Part shown: positions 44,101 to 56,951 of the stretch, piece after piece
How the letters are laid out: every line of letters starts with the position of its first letter
How positions within the stretch are numbered: position 1 is the first letter of the stretch
Source of the DNA: Streptomyces sp. A0642
GTDB lineage: Bacteria > Actinomycetota > Actinomycetes > Streptomycetales > Streptomycetaceae
Assembly: GCF_004795105.1 (NCBI RefSeq)
Contig: NZ_SSBL01000004.1
Span: forward strand, 62,001-126,000
Direction: 5' to 3'
Length of the DNA stretch: 64,000 nucleotides
Made by a program: the position numbers and the translations under genes
The notes under the pieces: generated by a model
Database searches by the model: none
What the model was told of the DNA's origin: nothing
Seen by the model: the letters and a program-made list of their open reading frames with translations, nothing else

Positions 44101-47100
44101 CACCGCCCTCGTGGACCTCGCGCTCGCCGTGGGCGAGGCCGTGGACGCGCCGAGAGTGGCTGAACTGACGCTGGAGGCGCCGCTCCTGCTCCCCTCCACC
44201 GGTTCCCCGCTGCTCCAGCTGGCTGTCGGCCCGGCCGGCACCGACGGGGCGCGTTCCCTCAGCATCCACACCCGTCCGGACGCGGCGAGCGACTGGACCC
44301 GGCACGCCACGGGCACGCTGGCTCCGCCCACGGACACCCGGCCGGCCGTCGCCCCGGACGGCATGTGGCCGCCGCGCGGCGCCGAGGCCCTCGATGTCGA
44401 GACGCTGTACGAACGGCTCGGCCTGCTGGGTTACACCTACGGGCCCGCCTTCCGTGCCGTACGGGCCGCATGGAGGAACGGTGACGACCTCATCGCCGAA
44501 CTCACGCTCCCGGACGAGCTGCTGGATCAGGCGGCGGACTTCCCGATCCACCCGGCCCTGCTCGACGCGGCCCTGCATCCGCTGGTCGGCCGCGAGGCGC
44601 AGGAGGGTGCGGGGCTGCCCGTGCCCTTCGCCTGGTCGGGCATCGAACTCTTCGCCACCGGCGCCACCACCGTGCGGGCCCGATGGTCGTCGGGGCGGCT
44701 CACGGTCACCGACCCGGCCGGCCATGCCGTCCTGTCCGCCGAGTCGCTGACCCTGCTGCCGGTCGACGCGGCGGCGCTCGGCACACCCGGCGGCCCCACG
44801 CCCGTCCCGCACCGCATCGACTGGGTGCCCGTCGCCCAGGAGGCCCCCGCGCAGTCCCGCCCGGTGCACGCGGACGCACTGGAAGACCTGGCGCCGGACG
44901 GGCCCGTGCCCGATCTCGTCGCCGTGAGCGTTCCGCCGGGGCGCGGCGCGGCCGCGCACACCCTGGGCCTCGTACGGGAATGGCTGGACCGGGAACGCTT
45001 CGCCGATGCGCGGCTGCTGTTCGTCACCCGTGGCGCACTGGCCGCCGCACCCGGCGACTCCGTGCCCGATCCCTGGTCGGCGGCCGCGTGGGGGCTGGTT
45101 CGCTCGGCACAGGCGGAGCACCCCGGACGGTTCGCCCTGGCGGACGTCGACGGGGAGGCGCCGGACCTCGCCCTCCTGGCGCAGGCGTCGATCGATGAGC
45201 CCCAACTCGCTCTGCGCCGTGGCGCCTTGTTCGCACCCCGGCTCGCCCGGAGCAGCGCACCCCGGTCCACGGCCGTGGGCCGTGACTACGGTGATCGCAC
45301 CGTCCTGATCACCGGCGGGACCGGCGGGCTCGGCCGGCTCGTCGCCCGGCACCTCGTGGCCCACCACGGGGCGCGGCACCTGCTGCTGCTGAGTCGTCGC
45401 GGGAAACGTGCCGAAGGCGCAGCCGAGTTGGCCCGCGACCTCGCCGACGCGGGGGCCGAGGTGCGGTTCGCGGCCGGGGACGCGGCCTCGCGCGAGGACC
45501 TTTCCGAGGCTCTCGCCTCGATCCCGTCCGCACATCCCCTGGGCGCCGTGTTCCATCTGGCCGGCGTTCTCGACGACGTGACGATCGGCGGCCTCACACC
45601 GGACCGGCTGGAGGCCGTGCTCCGCACGAAGGCTGACGCGGCCTCGCACCTGCACGAACTGACAGCCGATGCCGAGCTGACCGATTTCGTGCTGTTCTCG
45701 TCCGTCGTCGGCATCACGGGCAACGCCGGACAGGCCGGCTACGCGGCCGCCAACACCTATCTCGACGCCCTCGCCCAGCACCGCCACGCCCTGGGGCTCC
45801 CCGCCGGCTCACTCGCCTGGGGCCTCTGGGACCGGAACGACGGGATGGGCGGGGACCTGGGGGCGACCGCACTGGCCCGCTGGGCGCGGTCGGGGCTCGC
45901 CCCGCTGTCCGTCGCCGACGGGCTGGCGCTGCTCGACGCGGCGCTCGCCGGCGGGGATCCGGCACCGGTCCTCGTGCGGATCGACGCCGCGGCGCTGAGT
46001 TCGAGGGCGGCGGGAGGCGCTCTTCCCCCGGTGCTGCGCGGCCTGGTCCGTACGCGGCGCCCCCGCGCCTCGGCCGCGACCGCCGAGCCCTCGGGTGCGG
46101 GCTCCTGGGCACAGCGCACCAGCGTCCTCCCGGAGGAGGAACGGCAGCACACCGTCACCGAGCTGGTGCGGACGACCGTCGCCACGGTGCTCGGCCACAC
46201 CACCCCGGCGACCCTGGACGACTCCCGCGCCTTCCGGGACCTGGGCTTCGACTCCCTCGCGGGTGTCGATCTGCGCAACCGGCTCGCCGCGGCCACCGGT
46301 CTGAGGATCTCCACCACGGCCGTCTTCGACCACCCCACCCCCCGCTCCCTGGCGGGCCACATGCTGACCCTGCTGCCCGGAGGCTCCGCCGCTCCGGCCC
46401 CCGGCGCCGTCACCGGAGAGCGGGCCACCGGCCAGGACGATCCGATCGTGATCGTCGGCATGGCCTGCCGCTACCCGGGCGGCGTCGCGTCGCCCGACGA
46501 TCTGTGGAACCTCGTCGCGTCGGCGCGGGACGCCATCGGGGACTTCCCCACCGACCGGGGCTGGGACCTGGCGAACCTCTACGATCCCGACCCGGAACAC
46601 CTCGGAACGTCGTACGCCCGCGAAGGCGGATTCCTCTACGGGGCCGGGCGGTTCGACGCCGAGTTCTTCGGGATCAGCCCACGCGAGGCCCTTGCGGCCG
46701 ATCCGCAGCAACGGCTGCTCCTGGAGACGGCGTGGGAGACGTTCGAGCGGGCCGGCATCGACCCCGGCACCGTGCGCGGCAGCCGCACGGGAGTCTTCGC
46801 CGGGGTCATGTACAACGACTACGGGTCGAGGTTCCTCAAGGCTCCGCAGGATCTGGAGGGCTATCTCCTCACCGGCAACACGTCGAGCGTGATCTCCGGG
46901 CGGGTCGCCTACACCTTCGGTCTCGAAGGACCCGCGGTCACCGTCGACACGGCGTGCTCCTCGTCCCTGGTGGCCCTGCACCTGGCGGCCCAGGCACTGC
47001 GGCAGGGCGAGTGCGATCTGGCCCTCGCCGGCGGGGTCACCGTGATGGCCCGCCCCGACACGTTCGTCGAGTTCAGCAGGCAGCGCGGACTCTCCCCCGA

Positions 47101-50100
47101 CGGCCGGTGCAAGTCCTTCTCCGCCTCGGCCGACGGCACGGGCTGGTCGGAGGGGGTCGGGCTACTGCTCGTGGAGCGGCTGTCCGACGCCCGGCGCAAC
47201 GGTCATCAGGTACTCGCGGTCGTACGCGGCTCCGCCGTCAACCAGGACGGGGCCAGCAACGGCCTCACCGCACCCAACGGCCCCTCACAGGAACGGGTGA
47301 TCCGCCAGGCCCTGGCCGGCGCGGGGCTGCGGGCCTCGGAGGTCGACGCGGTCGAGGCGCACGGGACGGGCACCCGGCTCGGCGACCCGATCGAGGCCCA
47401 GGCACTTCTGGCCACCTACGGTCAGGAGCGGCCGGGCGACGAGCCTTTGCACCTGGGCTCGTTGAAGTCGAACATCGGGCACGCCCAGGCGGCGGCCGGG
47501 GTGGGCGGCATCATCAAGATGGTCGAGGCCATGCGCCACGGCGTCCTGCCCCGCACCCTGCACGTGGACGCTCCGTCGCCGCACATCGACTGGGAGGCGG
47601 GGGCCGTAAGGCTTCTGACGGAAAAGACCGCCTGGCCGGATCATGACCGGCCGCGGCGTGCGGCCGTGTCGTCGTTCGGGATCAGCGGGACCAACGCCCA
47701 CGTCATCCTGGAACAGGCCCCCGAGCCGCAGGAACCCGCCGTGGCGGGCGACACGGACGACGGCACGCCCGTGCTGTGGCCGCTGTCCGCGCACAGCCCG
47801 GCCGCCCTGCGCGCCCAGGCGGCACGGCTCGCCACCTTCGTACGGGAACGGCCGGACTCGGCGGCCGCGATCAGCCGCACGCTCACGACGGGACGCGCCG
47901 CACTGGAACACCGTGGGGTGGTGCTGGCGGGTGACCGGGAGCAGGCACTCGACGCCCTGACCGCACTCGCCACCGACCAGGAACACCCCTCACTCGTCCG
48001 AGGCACCGCAGCACCCACCCCCCGCATCGCCTACCTCTTCACCGGCCAAGGCAGCCAACGCCCCCGAATGGGCCACACCCTCTACCAAACCCACCCCGCC
48101 TTCGCCACCGCACTCGACGACGTCTGCGACGCACTCGACCCCCACCTCGAACACCCCCTGCGCGACATCATGTTCGCCGCACCAGACACCACCCGAGCAG
48201 AACTCCTCAACCAGACCCGCTACACCCAACCCGCCCTCTTCGCCCTCGAAACAGCCCTCCACCACCTCCTCGCCCACCACGGAATCACCCCCCACTACGT
48301 CACCGGCCACTCCATCGGCGAACTCACCGCCGCACACATCACCGGCATCCTCACCCTCCCCGACGCCGCACTCCTCATCGCCACCCGCGCCCACCTCATG
48401 CAATCCGCACCCACCGGCGGAGCCATGACCGCCATCGAAGCAACCGAAGAACAAATCCAGCCCTACCTCAACGAAAACATCGCCCTCGCCGCCATCAACA
48501 GCCCCACCTCCCTCGTCATCTCAGGCGACCACGACCCCATCCACCAAGCCACCCAAACCCTCAGACAACAAGGCCACCGCACCCACCCCCTCACCGTCAG
48601 CCACGCCTTCCACTCCCACCACATGGACCCCATCCTCAACCAATTCCACGAAACAGCCCAAACCATCACCTACCACCCACCCCACACCCCCCTCATCACC
48701 CAAGGCGACCCCACCACCCCCCACCACTGGACCAACCAAATACGCAACACCGTCCGCCACCACGACAACATCACCACCCTCACCACCCACCACACCACCA
48801 CCTACCTCGAACTCGGACCCGACGCCACCCTCACCACCCACACACCCCACACCACCCCCCTCCTCCGCAAAAACCACAACGAAAACCACACCTACCAAAC
48901 CGCCCTCGCCACCACCCACACCCAAGGCACCCCCCTCACCACCCACCAGAACACCCCCCACACACCCACCCACACCCACCTCCCCACCTACCCCTTCCAA
49001 CCCACCCACTACTGGCTGGACGCTACGGCGACCGCCGCGACCGAGGCGCTGCTCGCGCCCGCCGTCGAGCTCGCCGAGAGCGACGGTCTGCTGTTCACGG
49101 GTGAAGTCGGCACGGGGCTGTTCCCCTGGCTGGCCGACCACGCCATGGGCGGAGTGCCGCTCGTGCCCGCTGCGCTCTTCGTGGAACTGGCCCTGCGCGC
49201 GGGTGAGAAGGCGGACACCCCGGTGGTGGACGAACTGACGTCCGAGTCCCCGCTGGCGCTGCCGGCCGACGGCTCGGCGGTGGGCCTGCAGCTCGCGGTC
49301 GGGTCTCCCGACGCCACGGGCCGGCGGCCGTTCAGCGTGCATGCCCGTCCCGCCGAAGGCTCGCCCTGGGTACGCCATGCGTCCGGGTGGCTGGCGCCGC
49401 AGGACGACGAGGGACCGGCCCCCGAGGCGGCCTGGCCGCCGGCCGGTGCGCAGCCCACGGATGTCGCGCGGGTCTACGAGCGGCTGGAGGAGCTGGGATA
49501 CGGCTATGGCCCGGCCTTCCGCAATCTGCGGGGCGCCTGGTCGGCCGGGGAGACCCTGTTCGCCGAGGTCGCTCTGCCGGAGGAACTGCGGGCCGAGGCG
49601 GACGCGTTCGCCCTGCATCCCGCGCTCCTCGACGCCGCCCTGCACCTCCTGCCGCTGCGCGACGGCGGCGCGGAGCTGAAGTTGCCGTTCTCCTGGTCCG
49701 GCATCCGGCTCCATGCCACCGGCGCCGAGGCGGTGCGCATCCGTCTGGAGCCGGGGGCCGGGGACGCCATGTCGTTGTCCTTGACCGACTCCGCCGGCGG
49801 TCCCGTCGCCTCCGTGGGCTCGGTGCATCTCCTGCCCGCCCCCGCCGTGGCTGCCGCCGCACCGTCCGGCGCCCATGCCGACGTGCTGTACGAAGTGGAG
49901 TGGACCGAACCGGCGGCGGGCACCGGCCGGGCCGGGGGTGTCCGGCCCGAGGCCGAGATCGCACGGATCGATCCCGCCCTGCCGGTGGCTGCCGCGACGC
50001 ACCACGCCCTGGCCCTCGTCCAGGAGTGGCTGATGCGCGAGCGGCCCGCAGGCGCCAGGCTCGCCGTCCTCACCTCGGGCGCCGTGGCGGCCGGACCGGG

Positions 50101-53100
50101 CGAGGGCGTCCCCGGCCTGCCGGCCGCCGCGGTGTGGGGGTTGCTGCGCACGGCCCAGTCCGAGCACCCGGGCAGCTTCGTCGTCGTCGACACGGACGGC
50201 AGCGAGGCGAGCGAAGACGCGCTGAACGACGCCCTCACGGCCGGCGAAGCCCAACTCGCCCTGCGCGAGGGCCGGGTGCTCGTCCCCCGGCTGGCCCGGG
50301 CCGCCTCCGCAGCACGGAGCTCAAAACGGCCCCTGCTCGGCGGACCGGCCGGGGCGGGCAGCGTCCTCCTGACGGGGGCCACCGGAGCACTCGGCGCCAC
50401 GATCGCCGAGCGGCTCATCACCCACCACGGCGTCCGGCACCTCCTGCTCGCCGGCCGGCACGGCCCGGCGGCCCCCGGCGCTCCCGAACTGCTGGCGCAC
50501 CTCACCGGCCTCGGGGCCGACGTCACCCTCGTCGCCTGCGACACCGCCGACCGGGCCGCCGTCACCAACCTGCTCGCCGGCATCCCCGCCGCCCACCCCC
50601 TGAGCGCGATCGTGCACGCCGCCGGAGTGCTCGACGACGGGGTGCTGGAGGACCTGACCCCGGACCGGCTGGACGCGGTCCTGCGCCCGAAGGCGGACGC
50701 GGCCCTGCTGCTGCACGAGCTCACGGTCGAACTCGGCCTGGACCTCAGCGCGTTCGTGCTGTTCTCCTCGGTGACCGGAGTCACCGGCACGGCCGGCCAG
50801 GCCAACTACGCGGCCGCCAACTCCTATCTCGACGCCCTCGCCCAGCACCGCCACGCCCTGGGACTGCCCGCCACTTCGCTGGCCTGGGGCCTCTGGGACC
50901 AGAACGACGGCATGGGGTCCCGGCTGAGCGCCACGGATCTCGCCCGCCTCGCCCGTACCGGCATCGCCCCGCTCCCCGCCGGGAGCGCCTTGCGGCTCTT
51001 CGACGAGGCGCTCGGCTCCCGGAGCCCGCTGCTCGTCGCCTCCCGCTTCGCCACCGCCACCCTGGGCGAAGGCGGAGCTCCGATCCCGGCACCGCTGCGG
51101 TCACTGGCACCCAGGCGGCCGCGCAGAGCCGCCCACGCGAGCCCCCGGGACGCGGGTTCGGCGTTGGCCGGGCAGCTGGCCGGTCTCTCGGGCGAGGACG
51201 CCGAGCGGAAGCTGCTGGAGCTGGTCCGCACCACGACGGCCACCGTGCTGGGCCACACGGACCCGGAGGCGGTGCCCGACGGCCGTGCCTTCACGGATCT
51301 CGGCTTCGACTCGCTCGCCGCCGTCGACCTGCGCAATCGGCTCGGTACGGCCACCGGTCTGCGCCTGCCCACCACGCTGGTCTTCGACCATCCGACCCCG
51401 CGGGCCATCGCCTCCCTTCTGCGGACCGAGCTCGCCGGAACCGAAGCCGCCGTGACCCCGGTCACGGCGGCTGCCGCGGCCACCGACGAGGACCCGATCG
51501 CCCTCGTGTCCATGGCCTGCCGCTTCCCTGGCGGGGTCACCACGCCGGAGGAGTTGTGGCGCCTGGTCAGCGAGGGCACCGACGCCGTCTCCGGATTTCC
51601 CGCGGACCGCGGCTGGGACCTGGGCGCCCTCTACGACCCGGACGCCTCGCGCCCCGGCACCTCGTACGCGAGGGAGGGCGGGTTCCTGCACACGGCCGCC
51701 GACTTCGACCCGGAGTTCTTCGGGATGAGCCCGCGCGAGGCCCTCACCACGGACCCGCAGCAACGGCTGCTGCTGGAGACCGCCTGGGAGGCGTTCGAGC
51801 GGGCCGGGATCGACCCGGCCGGGCTGCGCGGCTCCCGTACCGGGGTGTTCGCGGGGGTGATGTACAACGACTACGGGGCCCGGCTGCACCAGTCGCCGAA
51901 CGCGCCCGGCGAGGTCGAGGGGTACCTGGTCAGCGGAAGCGCGGGCAGTGTGGCCTCGGGCCGGGTCTCGTACACCTTCGGTCTCGAAGGACCCGCCGTC
52001 ACCGTCGACACGGCGTGCTCCTCCTCCCTGGTGGCGCTGCACCTGGCCGCCCAGGCACTGCGGCAGGGCGAATGCGATCTGGCCCTCGCCGGAGGGGTCA
52101 CCGTGATGGCCGGGCCCGCGACCTTCGTCGAGTTCAGCAGGCAGCGGGGACTCTCCCCCGACGGGCGGTGCAAGCCGTTCGCGGAGGCCGCCGACGGCAC
52201 CGGGTGGGGCGAGGGTGTGGGGTTGCTGCTCGTGGAGCGGCTCTCGGACGCCCGGCGCCACGGCCATGAGGTGCTGGCCCTGCTCCGGGGCTCCGCCGTG
52301 AACCAGGACGGGGCGAGCAACGGCCTCACCGCCCCGAACGGCCCGTCACAGCAGCGCGTCATCCGCCAGGCGCTGGACCGGGCCGGCCTCACCGCCCGGG
52401 ACGTGGACGCCGTCGAGGCGCACGGCACCGGCACCCGGCTCGGGGACCCGATCGAGGCGCAGGCGCTGCTGGCCGTCTACGGCCAGGACCGGCCCGACGG
52501 CAGGCCGCTGCTGCTGGGCTCGGTGAAGTCCAACATCGGGCACACGCAGGCGGCGGCGGGCGTCGCGGGCGTGATCAAGACCGTGCTCTCCATGCGGCAC
52601 GGAACACTGCCCAGGACCCTGCACATCGACCGGCCGACCTCTCATGTCGACTGGTCGCAGGGCGGCGTCGAACTGCTCACCGAAACCACCCCCTGGCCGG
52701 AGCACGGGCGGCCCCGGCGGGCGGCCGTGTCGTCCTTCGGGATCAGCGGGACCAACGCCCACGTCATCCTGGAGGCGCCGGCGGACGCCCCGGCCTCCCC
52801 CGGGACGCCGGCCACCGGCGCCCCCGGCCCGCTCGTCCCGTTGCTGGTCTCCGGGCACACGGCCGGCGCGCTGCGGGCCCGGGCCGCGCAACTGGCCGAC
52901 GTCCTCGAACGCCGGCCCGGGCTGAGCCCGGCGGATCTCTCGGCGGCCCACGCGGCCGGCCCGGGGCCCTTCGAGCACCGCGCCGCGTTCGTCGCGGCCG
53001 ACCGGGAGGAGGCGCTGCGCGCGCTGGCCTCGGTCGCATCCGGCGAGAACCGGGGCGTCCTGGCGCCCGAGCGGGTGCGGACCGCTTTCCTCTTCACGGG

Positions 53101-56100
53101 CCAGGGCAGCCAACGCGCCGGCGCGGGACGGGATCTGTACGCGGCGTACGGCGTGTTCGCCGAGGCGTTCGACGAGGTCTGCGCGGCGCTCGACCCACTC
53201 GTCGGCCGCTCACTGCACGAGATCATGTTCGCCGACGAGGGCACCCCCGAGGCGGCCCTGCTGAACGAGACCCGGTACACCCAGCCGGCTCTGTTCGCCC
53301 TGGAGACGGCGCTGTTCCGGCTGGTGGAGCACTTCGGCGTGCGCCCCGACGCGTTGCTCGGGCACTCGATCGGATCGGCGGCCGCCGCGCACGCGGCAGG
53401 TGTGCTGTCGCTGGGCGACGCGGCGGCTCTGGTGGCGGCGAGGGGGCGGCTGATGCAGGACCTGCCGGCCGGGGGCGCCATGCTGGCCGTGGCGCTCGAC
53501 GAGGAGTCGGTGACGCGGCTGCTGAGCGGACTCGAGGACCGTGCGGGCATCGCGGCCCTCAACGGGCCCCGCGCCACCGTGGTGTCGGGCGAAGCCGGAG
53601 CGGTGGACGAGTTGGCCGCCCGGGTGGCCGGGACGGGCGCGAGGACCCGAAGGCTCACCGTGAGCCACGCGTTTCACTCCCCGCTGATGGAACCCGTCCT
53701 CGCGGAGTTCCGCGAGGTGGTGTCCGGGCTGGAGTTCAGGGCGCCGAGCCTCACCGTGATCTCCGACCTCACCGGACGAACCGCCGATCCCGAGGACTTC
53801 GCCTCCCCCGACTACTGGGTCCGGCACGTCCGCGAGGCCGTCCGGTTCGCCGACGGCGTCCGCACGCTCGACGAACTGGGCATCGGAACGTTCCTGGAGC
53901 TGGGCCCGGACGCGGTGCTCGCGACCATGGCCGCCGACTCGCACCCGGAGGCGGTGCTGCTGCCGCTGCTGCGCCGCGACCGCTCCGGACTTCGCTCCGT
54001 TCCGGAAGCGCTCGGCGCACTGCACGCCGCCGGCGTCACCGTCGGCCGGGCTCTGTACGGGTCACCGGACGCCGGGAGGCGGGTCGGGCTCCCCACGTAC
54101 CCGTTCCAGCGCGAGCGGTACTGGCTGGACCGGCCGGCCACCCCTCCCGGGGATGCCGGGGTCGAACAGGCGGGCCTCGGGGCCACGGACCACCCGCTGC
54201 TCGGGGCCGCCGTGGAACTCGCCGGCGGGACCGGCACCGTCCACACCGGTCTCCTCTCCCTGGACAGCCACCCGTGGCTGGCCGACCACGCGGTGCTCGG
54301 CACGGTGGTCCTGCCGGGAGCCGCACTGCTCGAACTCGCCCTGTACGCGGGCCGGGAGACCGGTGCCGCCATGGTGGACGAACTCACCCTCAGCGACCCG
54401 CTGCTGCTCCCGGAGAAGGGCTCGGTCCAGGTGCAGGTGAGTGTCGGAGCGGCCGGGGCGGACGGCCGCCGGACGGTCACGGTCCATTCCCGGCCGGACG
54501 CCGCCGAGCACCGGGGCGAGGCGGCCGGTGCGCCGTGGACCGTGCACGCTTCCGGGGTCCTCGCGCCGGACACGGCCGCACCGCGGGAGCCGGAGACGGG
54601 CGCATGGCCGCCGGCCGGGGCGGAGCCCGTCGACGTCGGTGGCGCCTACGCCGAGCTGGCCGCCCAGGGCTACACGTACGGGCCCGCCTTCCAGGGGCTG
54701 CGGGCCGCGTGGCGTGACCCGGCCGACGGCACCTGGTTCGCCGAGGTCGGGGCGGCCGAAGCCGACGAAGGCCCTCTCCTGTCCCCGTCGCTCCTCGACT
54801 CCGCCCTGCACCCCCTCGCGCTCGCGGGCCCCGGGCCGTCGGGCGGACTGCCGGTCCCGTTCTCCTGGAACGGGGTGCGGGTACACCCGGCGCGTACGGG
54901 GACGGCGCGCGTGCGGCTGTCTCCGGCCGGACCCGACACCACCGAACTGCTGCTGACCGACGAGGCCGGAGCTCCGGTGCTCTCCGTGGCGTCATTGGCG
55001 GTGCGCGAGGCGGATCCGGCACGGTTCGCGCCGGCCCGCCGGGACGGGGACGGGCTGTACCGGGTGGAGTGGACGACGTCGCCCACGCCCGAGGAGCAGA
55101 CACCCGTGGTCGGTCTCGCCGAGGCGATCGGAATCGCCGACGCGGAGGGCGCGTTCGTCGGTGATGCCGTACTGGACGGGGCGGAGCCTTCCCTGCCCGG
55201 CCTCGCGCGGGCGCTGCGCGAGTGGCTGGCCGACGACCGGTTCGAGCGGGCCCGGCTGGTCGTCATGACGACCGGCGCGATCGCCGTCCGCGACGGGGAC
55301 CCGGTGCCCGGGCTGGACCGGTCGGCCTGGTGGGGACTGGTGCGTACGGCCCAGACCGAGCATCCAGGGCGGTTCGTCCTGGTGGACACGGACGGCACGG
55401 GCCCCTCGGCCCTCGTACGGGACAGGGCGCTCGGGACGGAGGAACCGCAACTCGCCCTCCGGGAGGGCAGAGTGCTCGTACCCGGTCTGGCCGCCGTCCC
55501 GGTCGCCGAGGAGGGCGCTACGCCCCTGCCGGGCGCGGGGCGCGGCACGGTGCTGCTCACCGGTGCCACGGGTGCACTCGGCCGTCTGGTCGCCGAACGC
55601 CTCATCACCCACCACGGGGTCCGGCGCCTCCATCTGACCGGCCGCCGGGGCCCGGACGCACCCGGTGCCCGCGAACTCGTGGCCCGCCTCACCGGTCTCG
55701 GCGCCGACGTCACGCTCACCGCCTGCGACCTCGCCGACCGGGCCGCGCTCGCGGGGCTCCTCGATTCCCTACCGGTCCGGCATCCGCTGACGGCTGTCGT
55801 CCACGCGGCGGGGGCCACGGCGGACGCCACGCTTGAGGCGCTCACCGACGAGGCCTTCGCGACGGTTCTCCGGCCGAAGGCGGACGCCGCCCTGCTGCTG
55901 CACGAACTGACCCTGGAGCGGGGGATCGAGCTGGACGCCTTCGTCCTGTTCTCCTCGGTCGCCGGGGTCATCGGCAACGCGGGGCAGGCCAACTACGCCG
56001 CCGCGAACGCGTACGTGGACGCGCTGGCTCAGCACCGCGCCGCGCTCGGGCTGCCCGCGCTCTCCCTCGCCTGGGGGCTGTGGGAACAGGCCGGCGGCAT

Positions 56101-56923
56101 GGGCGGGGCCCTGAGCGCTGCCGATCTGGCCAGGATCGCGCGTACCGGCATCGCGCCCCTGACCGCTGAGGAAGGGCTCGCCCTGTTCGACGCGGCGCTG
56201 ACCTCCGGGCTCACCACCGCCGTACCGGCTCGGCTGGACACCGCCGCGTTGCGCCGTCTCGGTGACCCGGAACGCGTACCGCCGCTGCTCCGGTCCCTGG
56301 CCGGGCTGCCGGCCCGGCGGCCCGCCGCGGCGGGCGGGGCGGGCGGGGCGGGCGGCGGGCCCGTCGCCGATCTGGAAGGCGACGCCCCGTGGATCCGCAA
56401 GCTCGCCGGGGCCGCCGAGGCGGAGCGGCCGCGTCTCGTGCTGGATCTGGTGCGGGCGGCGGTGGCGGAGATCCTGGGACACCCGCCGAACCGGCCGGTT
56501 CCCGCCGACCGGGGTCTGCTCGACCTCGGCCTCGACTCGCTGACCGCTGTCGAACTGCGCAACCGCCTCGGTGCCGAGACCGGGCTGAGGCTGCCCGCCA
56601 CGCTGCTCTTCGACCAGCCCACCGCGACCGCGCTCGCCACCCATCTCCACGGTGAGCTGACCGACCGGCTGCCCGGCGGGGCGGCATCGGCGCTGGCCCG
56701 CATCGACGAGCTGGAGACCGCCGTCGGCGGGGCCGCGCTCGGCGCGGAGGCCCGCGAGCGGATCACCGCCCGGCTGGCCGCCCTCCAGGCCAGGCTCGCA
56801 ACAGCCGGTGACACGCCCTCAGTTGCCCCCGGCACGGACGACACCACCGCCACCCCCCAGCTGGACCAGGCATCCGACGACGAGCTCTTCCAGCTCATCG
56901 ACGGACAGCTCGGCTCCGAATGA
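38129..56923 (+). CDS. Type I modular PKS 1: loading module plus modules 1-3
   Basis: A 6264-aa polyketide synthase. Order: KSQ-AT-ACP (loading), then three modules each KS-AT-DH-KR-ACP. All extender KSs have Cys (1243, 2943, 4630); all ATs have malonyl signatures (GHSIG and HAFH). All three DHs keep the HxxxGxxxxP His (1981, 3671, 5387) and the catalytic Asp (2146, 3835, 5557); all three KRs keep Tyr (2538, 4227, 5956). The expected product is an octatrienoyl chain from four acetate units. The C-terminus (about 6190-6264, ending [15 protein letters not shown]) is a docking domain. There is no thioesterase. The chain should pass to the product of the next gene. GGGAG lies 13 nt before the ATG. 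Confidence 0.97.
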   Translation: MRSAHSAPIAVIGLACRLPGAPDPAAFWQLLSRGEDAVREAPAGRLSAGVPARGGFLDEVDRFDAAFFGIPPREAASMDPQQRLLLELGWEALEEAGIVPGVLAGSRTAVFAAAIWDDYAALHHRRGDTAGDRYSVTGLHRAVLANRLSYVLGLTGPSLTVDAAQSSSLVAVHLACESLRSGESDLAVVGGANLILSPGSSADSANFGALSPDGRCFTFDARANGYVRGEGGVAVVLKPLDRARADGDRVHCVILGSAVNNDGASEGLTVPDRAAQEAVLREAGARAGVTADEIQYVELHGTGTPVGDPVEAAALGAALGAGRPADAPLHVGSAKTNVGHLEGAAGLVGLLKATLSVSRRRIPASLNFDRPNPAIPLADLGLRVRTEEGPWPREDLPLIAGVSSFGMGGTNCHVVVADGAKRGAAASGEGGDAVAGSRPSARAAALPDTGGPRASGEGRGEAKGSGGSGGSGGSGGSGGSGEAGEARGLPDTEGARPLPWLLSARDSRALRGQAARLRDHLASAGPVPSPLDTAYSLAATRTLFDERAVAVAAGRDALLRAVEALAEGRDDPALLRGRADTRSLTAFLFTGQGSQRAGMGRELYAAYEEFAAAFDRVCTAFAPHLDRPLKDIVLAAEGSPQAALLDETRYTQPALFAVETALFRLVEHLGLRPDRLAGHSIGELTAAHVSGVLSLDDAARLVAARGRLMQELPAGGAMAAVEATEQEVIPHLTGRVSVAAVNGPRAVVVSGDEAEVLRIKGVFASQGRRTRRLTVSHAFHSPLMEPVLDAFRLIAGELEFRAPRIPVVSNVTGAYATAGELASPEYWTRHIRDAVRFHDGLRTLRDDGVGVFVELGPDAVLTALARESLGDGQPAPLSVLRRGRPEPETLMTALARAHVRGARVDWADALAGRGGRTVPLPTYAFQRDRHWLDGPAAAPDTAVPAAAPAPTPTPVDTPSGRVSHQPGAASDTELLDLVRTQVALVLGHVTGDAVDPGHAFKDLGFDSLAGVELRDRLQTATGLPLPSALVYNHPTTDAVVRLLRERLDGATGRATAGTPVSGTGTALRADEPVAIVGMACRYPGGVASPEDLWKLVAEGTDAIGPFPADRGWDLAALYDPDPDRPGTSYVREGGFLHGAGEFDAALFGISPREAAAMDPQQRLLLTTAWEAFERAGIAPDSLRGSASGVFIGATAQDYGPRLHEPAEGLDGYLLTGSTSSVISGRVAYTFGLEGPAVTVDTACSSSLVALHLAAQALRQGECDLALAGGVTVMPTPGMFLEFSRQRGLAPDARCKAFAAGADGTAWSEGVGLLLVERLSDARRNGHEVLAVVPGSAVNQDGASNGLTAPNGPSQERVIRQALAHAGLDTCDVDAMEAHGTGTRLGDPIEAGALLATYGQGRPAEQPLLLGSLKSNIGHAQAAAGVGGIIKMVEAMRHGVLPRTLHVDAPSPHVDWEAGAVRLLTEKTAWPDHDRPRRAAVSSFGISGTNAHVILEQAPEPQEPAVPASDGSEPVLWPLSAQNAGSLREQAGRLRAYVVEHPEVEPVQLASALHRGRARLEHRGVVLAGDREQALDALTALATDQEHPSLVRGTAAPTPRIAYLFTGQGSQRPRMGHTLYQTHPAFATALDDVCDALDPHLEHPLRDIMFAAPDTTRAELLNQTRYTQPALFALETALHHLLAHHGITPHYVTGHSIGELTAAHITGILTLPDAALLIATRAHLMQSAPTGGAMTAIEATEEQIQPYLNENIALAAINSPTSLVISGDHDPIHQATQTLRQQGHRTHPLTVSHAFHSHHMDPILNQFHETAQTITYHPPHTPLITQGDPTTPHHWTNQIRNTVRHHDNITTLTTHHTTTYLELGPDATLTTHTPHTTPLLRKNHNENHTYQTALATTHTQGTPLTTHQNTPHTPTHTHLPTYPFQPTHYWRVPSRSTAGPEPLGLAAADHPFLGASGELAEQGGTVFSGRLSRDAHPWLADHEIFGHVLLPGTALVDLALAVGEAVDAPRVAELTLEAPLLLPSTGSPLLQLAVGPAGTDGARSLSIHTRPDAASDWTRHATGTLAPPTDTRPAVAPDGMWPPRGAEALDVETLYERLGLLGYTYGPAFRAVRAAWRNGDDLIAELTLPDELLDQAADFPIHPALLDAALHPLVGREAQEGAGLPVPFAWSGIELFATGATTVRARWSSGRLTVTDPAGHAVLSAESLTLLPVDAAALGTPGGPTPVPHRIDWVPVAQEAPAQSRPVHADALEDLAPDGPVPDLVAVSVPPGRGAAAHTLGLVREWLDRERFADARLLFVTRGALAAAPGDSVPDPWSAAAWGLVRSAQAEHPGRFALADVDGEAPDLALLAQASIDEPQLALRRGALFAPRLARSSAPRSTAVGRDYGDRTVLITGGTGGLGRLVARHLVAHHGARHLLLLSRRGKRAEGAAELARDLADAGAEVRFAAGDAASREDLSEALASIPSAHPLGAVFHLAGVLDDVTIGGLTPDRLEAVLRTKADAASHLHELTADAELTDFVLFSSVVGITGNAGQAGYAAANTYLDALAQHRHALGLPAGSLAWGLWDRNDGMGGDLGATALARWARSGLAPLSVADGLALLDAALAGGDPAPVLVRIDAAALSSRAAGGALPPVLRGLVRTRRPRASAATAEPSGAGSWAQRTSVLPEEERQHTVTELVRTTVATVLGHTTPATLDDSRAFRDLGFDSLAGVDLRNRLAAATGLRISTTAVFDHPTPRSLAGHMLTLLPGGSAAPAPGAVTGERATGQDDPIVIVGMACRYPGGVASPDDLWNLVASARDAIGDFPTDRGWDLANLYDPDPEHLGTSYAREGGFLYGAGRFDAEFFGISPREALAADPQQRLLLETAWETFERAGIDPGTVRGSRTGVFAGVMYNDYGSRFLKAPQDLEGYLLTGNTSSVISGRVAYTFGLEGPAVTVDTACSSSLVALHLAAQALRQGECDLALAGGVTVMARPDTFVEFSRQRGLSPDGRCKSFSASADGTGWSEGVGLLLVERLSDARRNGHQVLAVVRGSAVNQDGASNGLTAPNGPSQERVIRQALAGAGLRASEVDAVEAHGTGTRLGDPIEAQALLATYGQERPGDEPLHLGSLKSNIGHAQAAAGVGGIIKMVEAMRHGVLPRTLHVDAPSPHIDWEAGAVRLLTEKTAWPDHDRPRRAAVSSFGISGTNAHVILEQAPEPQEPAVAGDTDDGTPVLWPLSAHSPAALRAQAARLATFVRERPDSAAAISRTLTTGRAALEHRGVVLAGDREQALDALTALATDQEHPSLVRGTAAPTPRIAYLFTGQGSQRPRMGHTLYQTHPAFATALDDVCDALDPHLEHPLRDIMFAAPDTTRAELLNQTRYTQPALFALETALHHLLAHHGITPHYVTGHSIGELTAAHITGILTLPDAALLIATRAHLMQSAPTGGAMTAIEATEEQIQPYLNENIALAAINSPTSLVISGDHDPIHQATQTLRQQGHRTHPLTVSHAFHSHHMDPILNQFHETAQTITYHPPHTPLITQGDPTTPHHWTNQIRNTVRHHDNITTLTTHHTTTYLELGPDATLTTHTPHTTPLLRKNHNENHTYQTALATTHTQGTPLTTHQNTPHTPTHTHLPTYPFQPTHYWLDATATAATEALLAPAVELAESDGLLFTGEVGTGLFPWLADHAMGGVPLVPAALFVELALRAGEKADTPVVDELTSESPLALPADGSAVGLQLAVGSPDATGRRPFSVHARPAEGSPWVRHASGWLAPQDDEGPAPEAAWPPAGAQPTDVARVYERLEELGYGYGPAFRNLRGAWSAGETLFAEVALPEELRAEADAFALHPALLDAALHLLPLRDGGAELKLPFSWSGIRLHATGAEAVRIRLEPGAGDAMSLSLTDSAGGPVASVGSVHLLPAPAVAAAAPSGAHADVLYEVEWTEPAAGTGRAGGVRPEAEIARIDPALPVAAATHHALALVQEWLMRERPAGARLAVLTSGAVAAGPGEGVPGLPAAAVWGLLRTAQSEHPGSFVVVDTDGSEASEDALNDALTAGEAQLALREGRVLVPRLARAASAARSSKRPLLGGPAGAGSVLLTGATGALGATIAERLITHHGVRHLLLAGRHGPAAPGAPELLAHLTGLGADVTLVACDTADRAAVTNLLAGIPAAHPLSAIVHAAGVLDDGVLEDLTPDRLDAVLRPKADAALLLHELTVELGLDLSAFVLFSSVTGVTGTAGQANYAAANSYLDALAQHRHALGLPATSLAWGLWDQNDGMGSRLSATDLARLARTGIAPLPAGSALRLFDEALGSRSPLLVASRFATATLGEGGAPIPAPLRSLAPRRPRRAAHASPRDAGSALAGQLAGLSGEDAERKLLELVRTTTATVLGHTDPEAVPDGRAFTDLGFDSLAAVDLRNRLGTATGLRLPTTLVFDHPTPRAIASLLRTELAGTEAAVTPVTAAAAATDEDPIALVSMACRFPGGVTTPEELWRLVSEGTDAVSGFPADRGWDLGALYDPDASRPGTSYAREGGFLHTAADFDPEFFGMSPREALTTDPQQRLLLETAWEAFERAGIDPAGLRGSRTGVFAGVMYNDYGARLHQSPNAPGEVEGYLVSGSAGSVASGRVSYTFGLEGPAVTVDTACSSSLVALHLAAQALRQGECDLALAGGVTVMAGPATFVEFSRQRGLSPDGRCKPFAEAADGTGWGEGVGLLLVERLSDARRHGHEVLALLRGSAVNQDGASNGLTAPNGPSQQRVIRQALDRAGLTARDVDAVEAHGTGTRLGDPIEAQALLAVYGQDRPDGRPLLLGSVKSNIGHTQAAAGVAGVIKTVLSMRHGTLPRTLHIDRPTSHVDWSQGGVELLTETTPWPEHGRPRRAAVSSFGISGTNAHVILEAPADAPASPGTPATGAPGPLVPLLVSGHTAGALRARAAQLADVLERRPGLSPADLSAAHAAGPGPFEHRAAFVAADREEALRALASVASGENRGVLAPERVRTAFLFTGQGSQRAGAGRDLYAAYGVFAEAFDEVCAALDPLVGRSLHEIMFADEGTPEAALLNETRYTQPALFALETALFRLVEHFGVRPDALLGHSIGSAAAAHAAGVLSLGDAAALVAARGRLMQDLPAGGAMLAVALDEESVTRLLSGLEDRAGIAALNGPRATVVSGEAGAVDELAARVAGTGARTRRLTVSHAFHSPLMEPVLAEFREVVSGLEFRAPSLTVISDLTGRTADPEDFASPDYWVRHVREAVRFADGVRTLDELGIGTFLELGPDAVLATMAADSHPEAVLLPLLRRDRSGLRSVPEALGALHAAGVTVGRALYGSPDAGRRVGLPTYPFQRERYWLDRPATPPGDAGVEQAGLGATDHPLLGAAVELAGGTGTVHTGLLSLDSHPWLADHAVLGTVVLPGAALLELALYAGRETGAAMVDELTLSDPLLLPEKGSVQVQVSVGAAGADGRRTVTVHSRPDAAEHRGEAAGAPWTVHASGVLAPDTAAPREPETGAWPPAGAEPVDVGGAYAELAAQGYTYGPAFQGLRAAWRDPADGTWFAEVGAAEADEGPLLSPSLLDSALHPLALAGPGPSGGLPVPFSWNGVRVHPARTGTARVRLSPAGPDTTELLLTDEAGAPVLSVASLAVREADPARFAPARRDGDGLYRVEWTTSPTPEEQTPVVGLAEAIGIADAEGAFVGDAVLDGAEPSLPGLARALREWLADDRFERARLVVMTTGAIAVRDGDPVPGLDRSAWWGLVRTAQTEHPGRFVLVDTDGTGPSALVRDRALGTEEPQLALREGRVLVPGLAAVPVAEEGATPLPGAGRGTVLLTGATGALGRLVAERLITHHGVRRLHLTGRRGPDAPGARELVARLTGLGADVTLTACDLADRAALAGLLDSLPVRHPLTAVVHAAGATADATLEALTDEAFATVLRPKADAALLLHELTLERGIELDAFVLFSSVAGVIGNAGQANYAAANAYVDALAQHRAALGLPALSLAWGLWEQAGGMGGALSAADLARIARTGIAPLTAEEGLALFDAALTSGLTTAVPARLDTAALRRLGDPERVPPLLRSLAGLPARRPAAAGGAGGAGGGPVADLEGDAPWIRKLAGAAEAERPRLVLDLVRAAVAEILGHPPNRPVPADRGLLDLGLDSLTAVELRNRLGAETGLRLPATLLFDQPTATALATHLHGELTDRLPGGAASALARIDELETAVGGAALGAEARERITARLAALQARLATAGDTPSVAPGTDDTTATPQLDQASDDELFQLIDGQLGSE
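38150..41260 (+). other. Loading module: KSQ - AT(malonyl) - ACP
   Basis: The KS has Gln165 in [15 protein letters not shown] in place of the active-site Cys, with His300 and His340 kept: a KSQ domain that decarboxylates malonyl-ACP to acetyl-ACP. The AT (Ser680 in GHSIGE; HAFH at 777-780) is malonyl-type. ACP serine is Ser1007 (GFDSL). So the starter is acetyl made in situ from malonyl-CoA. Confidence 0.93.
39517..39570 (+). repeat. Six tandem 9-bp repeats coding a Gly-Ser-Gly linker
   Basis: The unit GGGCTCCGG is repeated six times in the KS-AT linker of the loading module and encodes (GSG)6. Around it lie imperfect longer repeats (GCGTCCGGTGAGGGC twice, TTGCCGGACACCG twice). A flexible spacer prone to slippage; copy number may vary between strains. 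Confidence 0.85.
41330..46375 (+). other. PKS module 1: KS-AT(malonyl)-DH-KR-ACP
   Basis: KS Cys1243; AT Ser1695 with HAFHSHHM (malonyl); DH His1981 ([10 protein letters not shown]) and Asp2146; KR with [16 protein letters not shown] (B-type) and Tyr2538; ACP Ser2709. Expected to form the first C=C of the triene. Confidence 0.93.
42812..43916 (+). repeat. 1,105-bp perfect direct repeat, copy 1 (AT of module 1)
   Basis: Identical to 47912-49016 in a line-by-line comparison; the flanks diverge at once on both sides. It covers the whole AT domain from the KS-AT linker to the YPFQPTHYW motif. The DNA is very G-poor on this strand (43681-43740 has 5 G in 60 bases), unlike the rest of the gene. 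Confidence 0.95.
46430..51435 (+). other. PKS module 2: KS-AT(malonyl)-DH-KR-ACP
   Basis: KS Cys2943; AT Ser3395 (same DNA as module 1); DH His3671 ([10 protein letters not shown]) and Asp3835; KR with [16 protein letters not shown] (B-type) and Tyr4227; ACP Ser4395. KS3' and AT segments are nearly or fully identical to module 1 at a constant offset of 5,100 bp (1,700 codons). Confidence 0.93.
47912..49016 (+). repeat. 1,105-bp perfect direct repeat, copy 2 (AT of module 2)
   Basis: Second copy of the repeat described at 42812. After the repeat the sequence switches to the module-specific DH (codons for [10 protein letters not shown] here, [10 protein letters not shown] in copy 1). Confidence 0.95.
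51485..56665 (+). other. PKS module 3: KS-AT(malonyl)-DH-KR-ACP
   Basis: KS Cys4630; AT Ser5080 with variant [11 protein letters not shown] and HAFHSPLM (malonyl); DH His5387 and Asp5557 (LLDSALHPL); KR with TGATGALG and Tyr5956, but the LDD stereo motif reads TAD ([11 protein letters not shown]), keeping only the second Asp, with no A-type Trp; ACP Ser6137 (GLDSL). Probably active. The AT has normal base composition, unlike modules 1 and 2. Confidence 0.9.
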
Positions 56924-56951
56924 TCCGTACGACGAGGAGAGTTGACGTCGC

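Noticed and set aside
43421-45787. Long Gly/Val/Glu-rich minus-strand frames opposite the AT domains
   Set aside because: They are the antisense of the C/A-rich AT codons; same-looking frames appear opposite every copy, and none has a start region or motif.
42812-49016. The 1,105-bp duplication as an insertion sequence or an assembly error
   Set aside because: It encodes only the AT domain, has no terminal inverted repeats or transposase, and the unique flanks on both sides join in frame at both copies, so a domain-level conversion is the better reading. Only long reads could fully exclude an assembly error.
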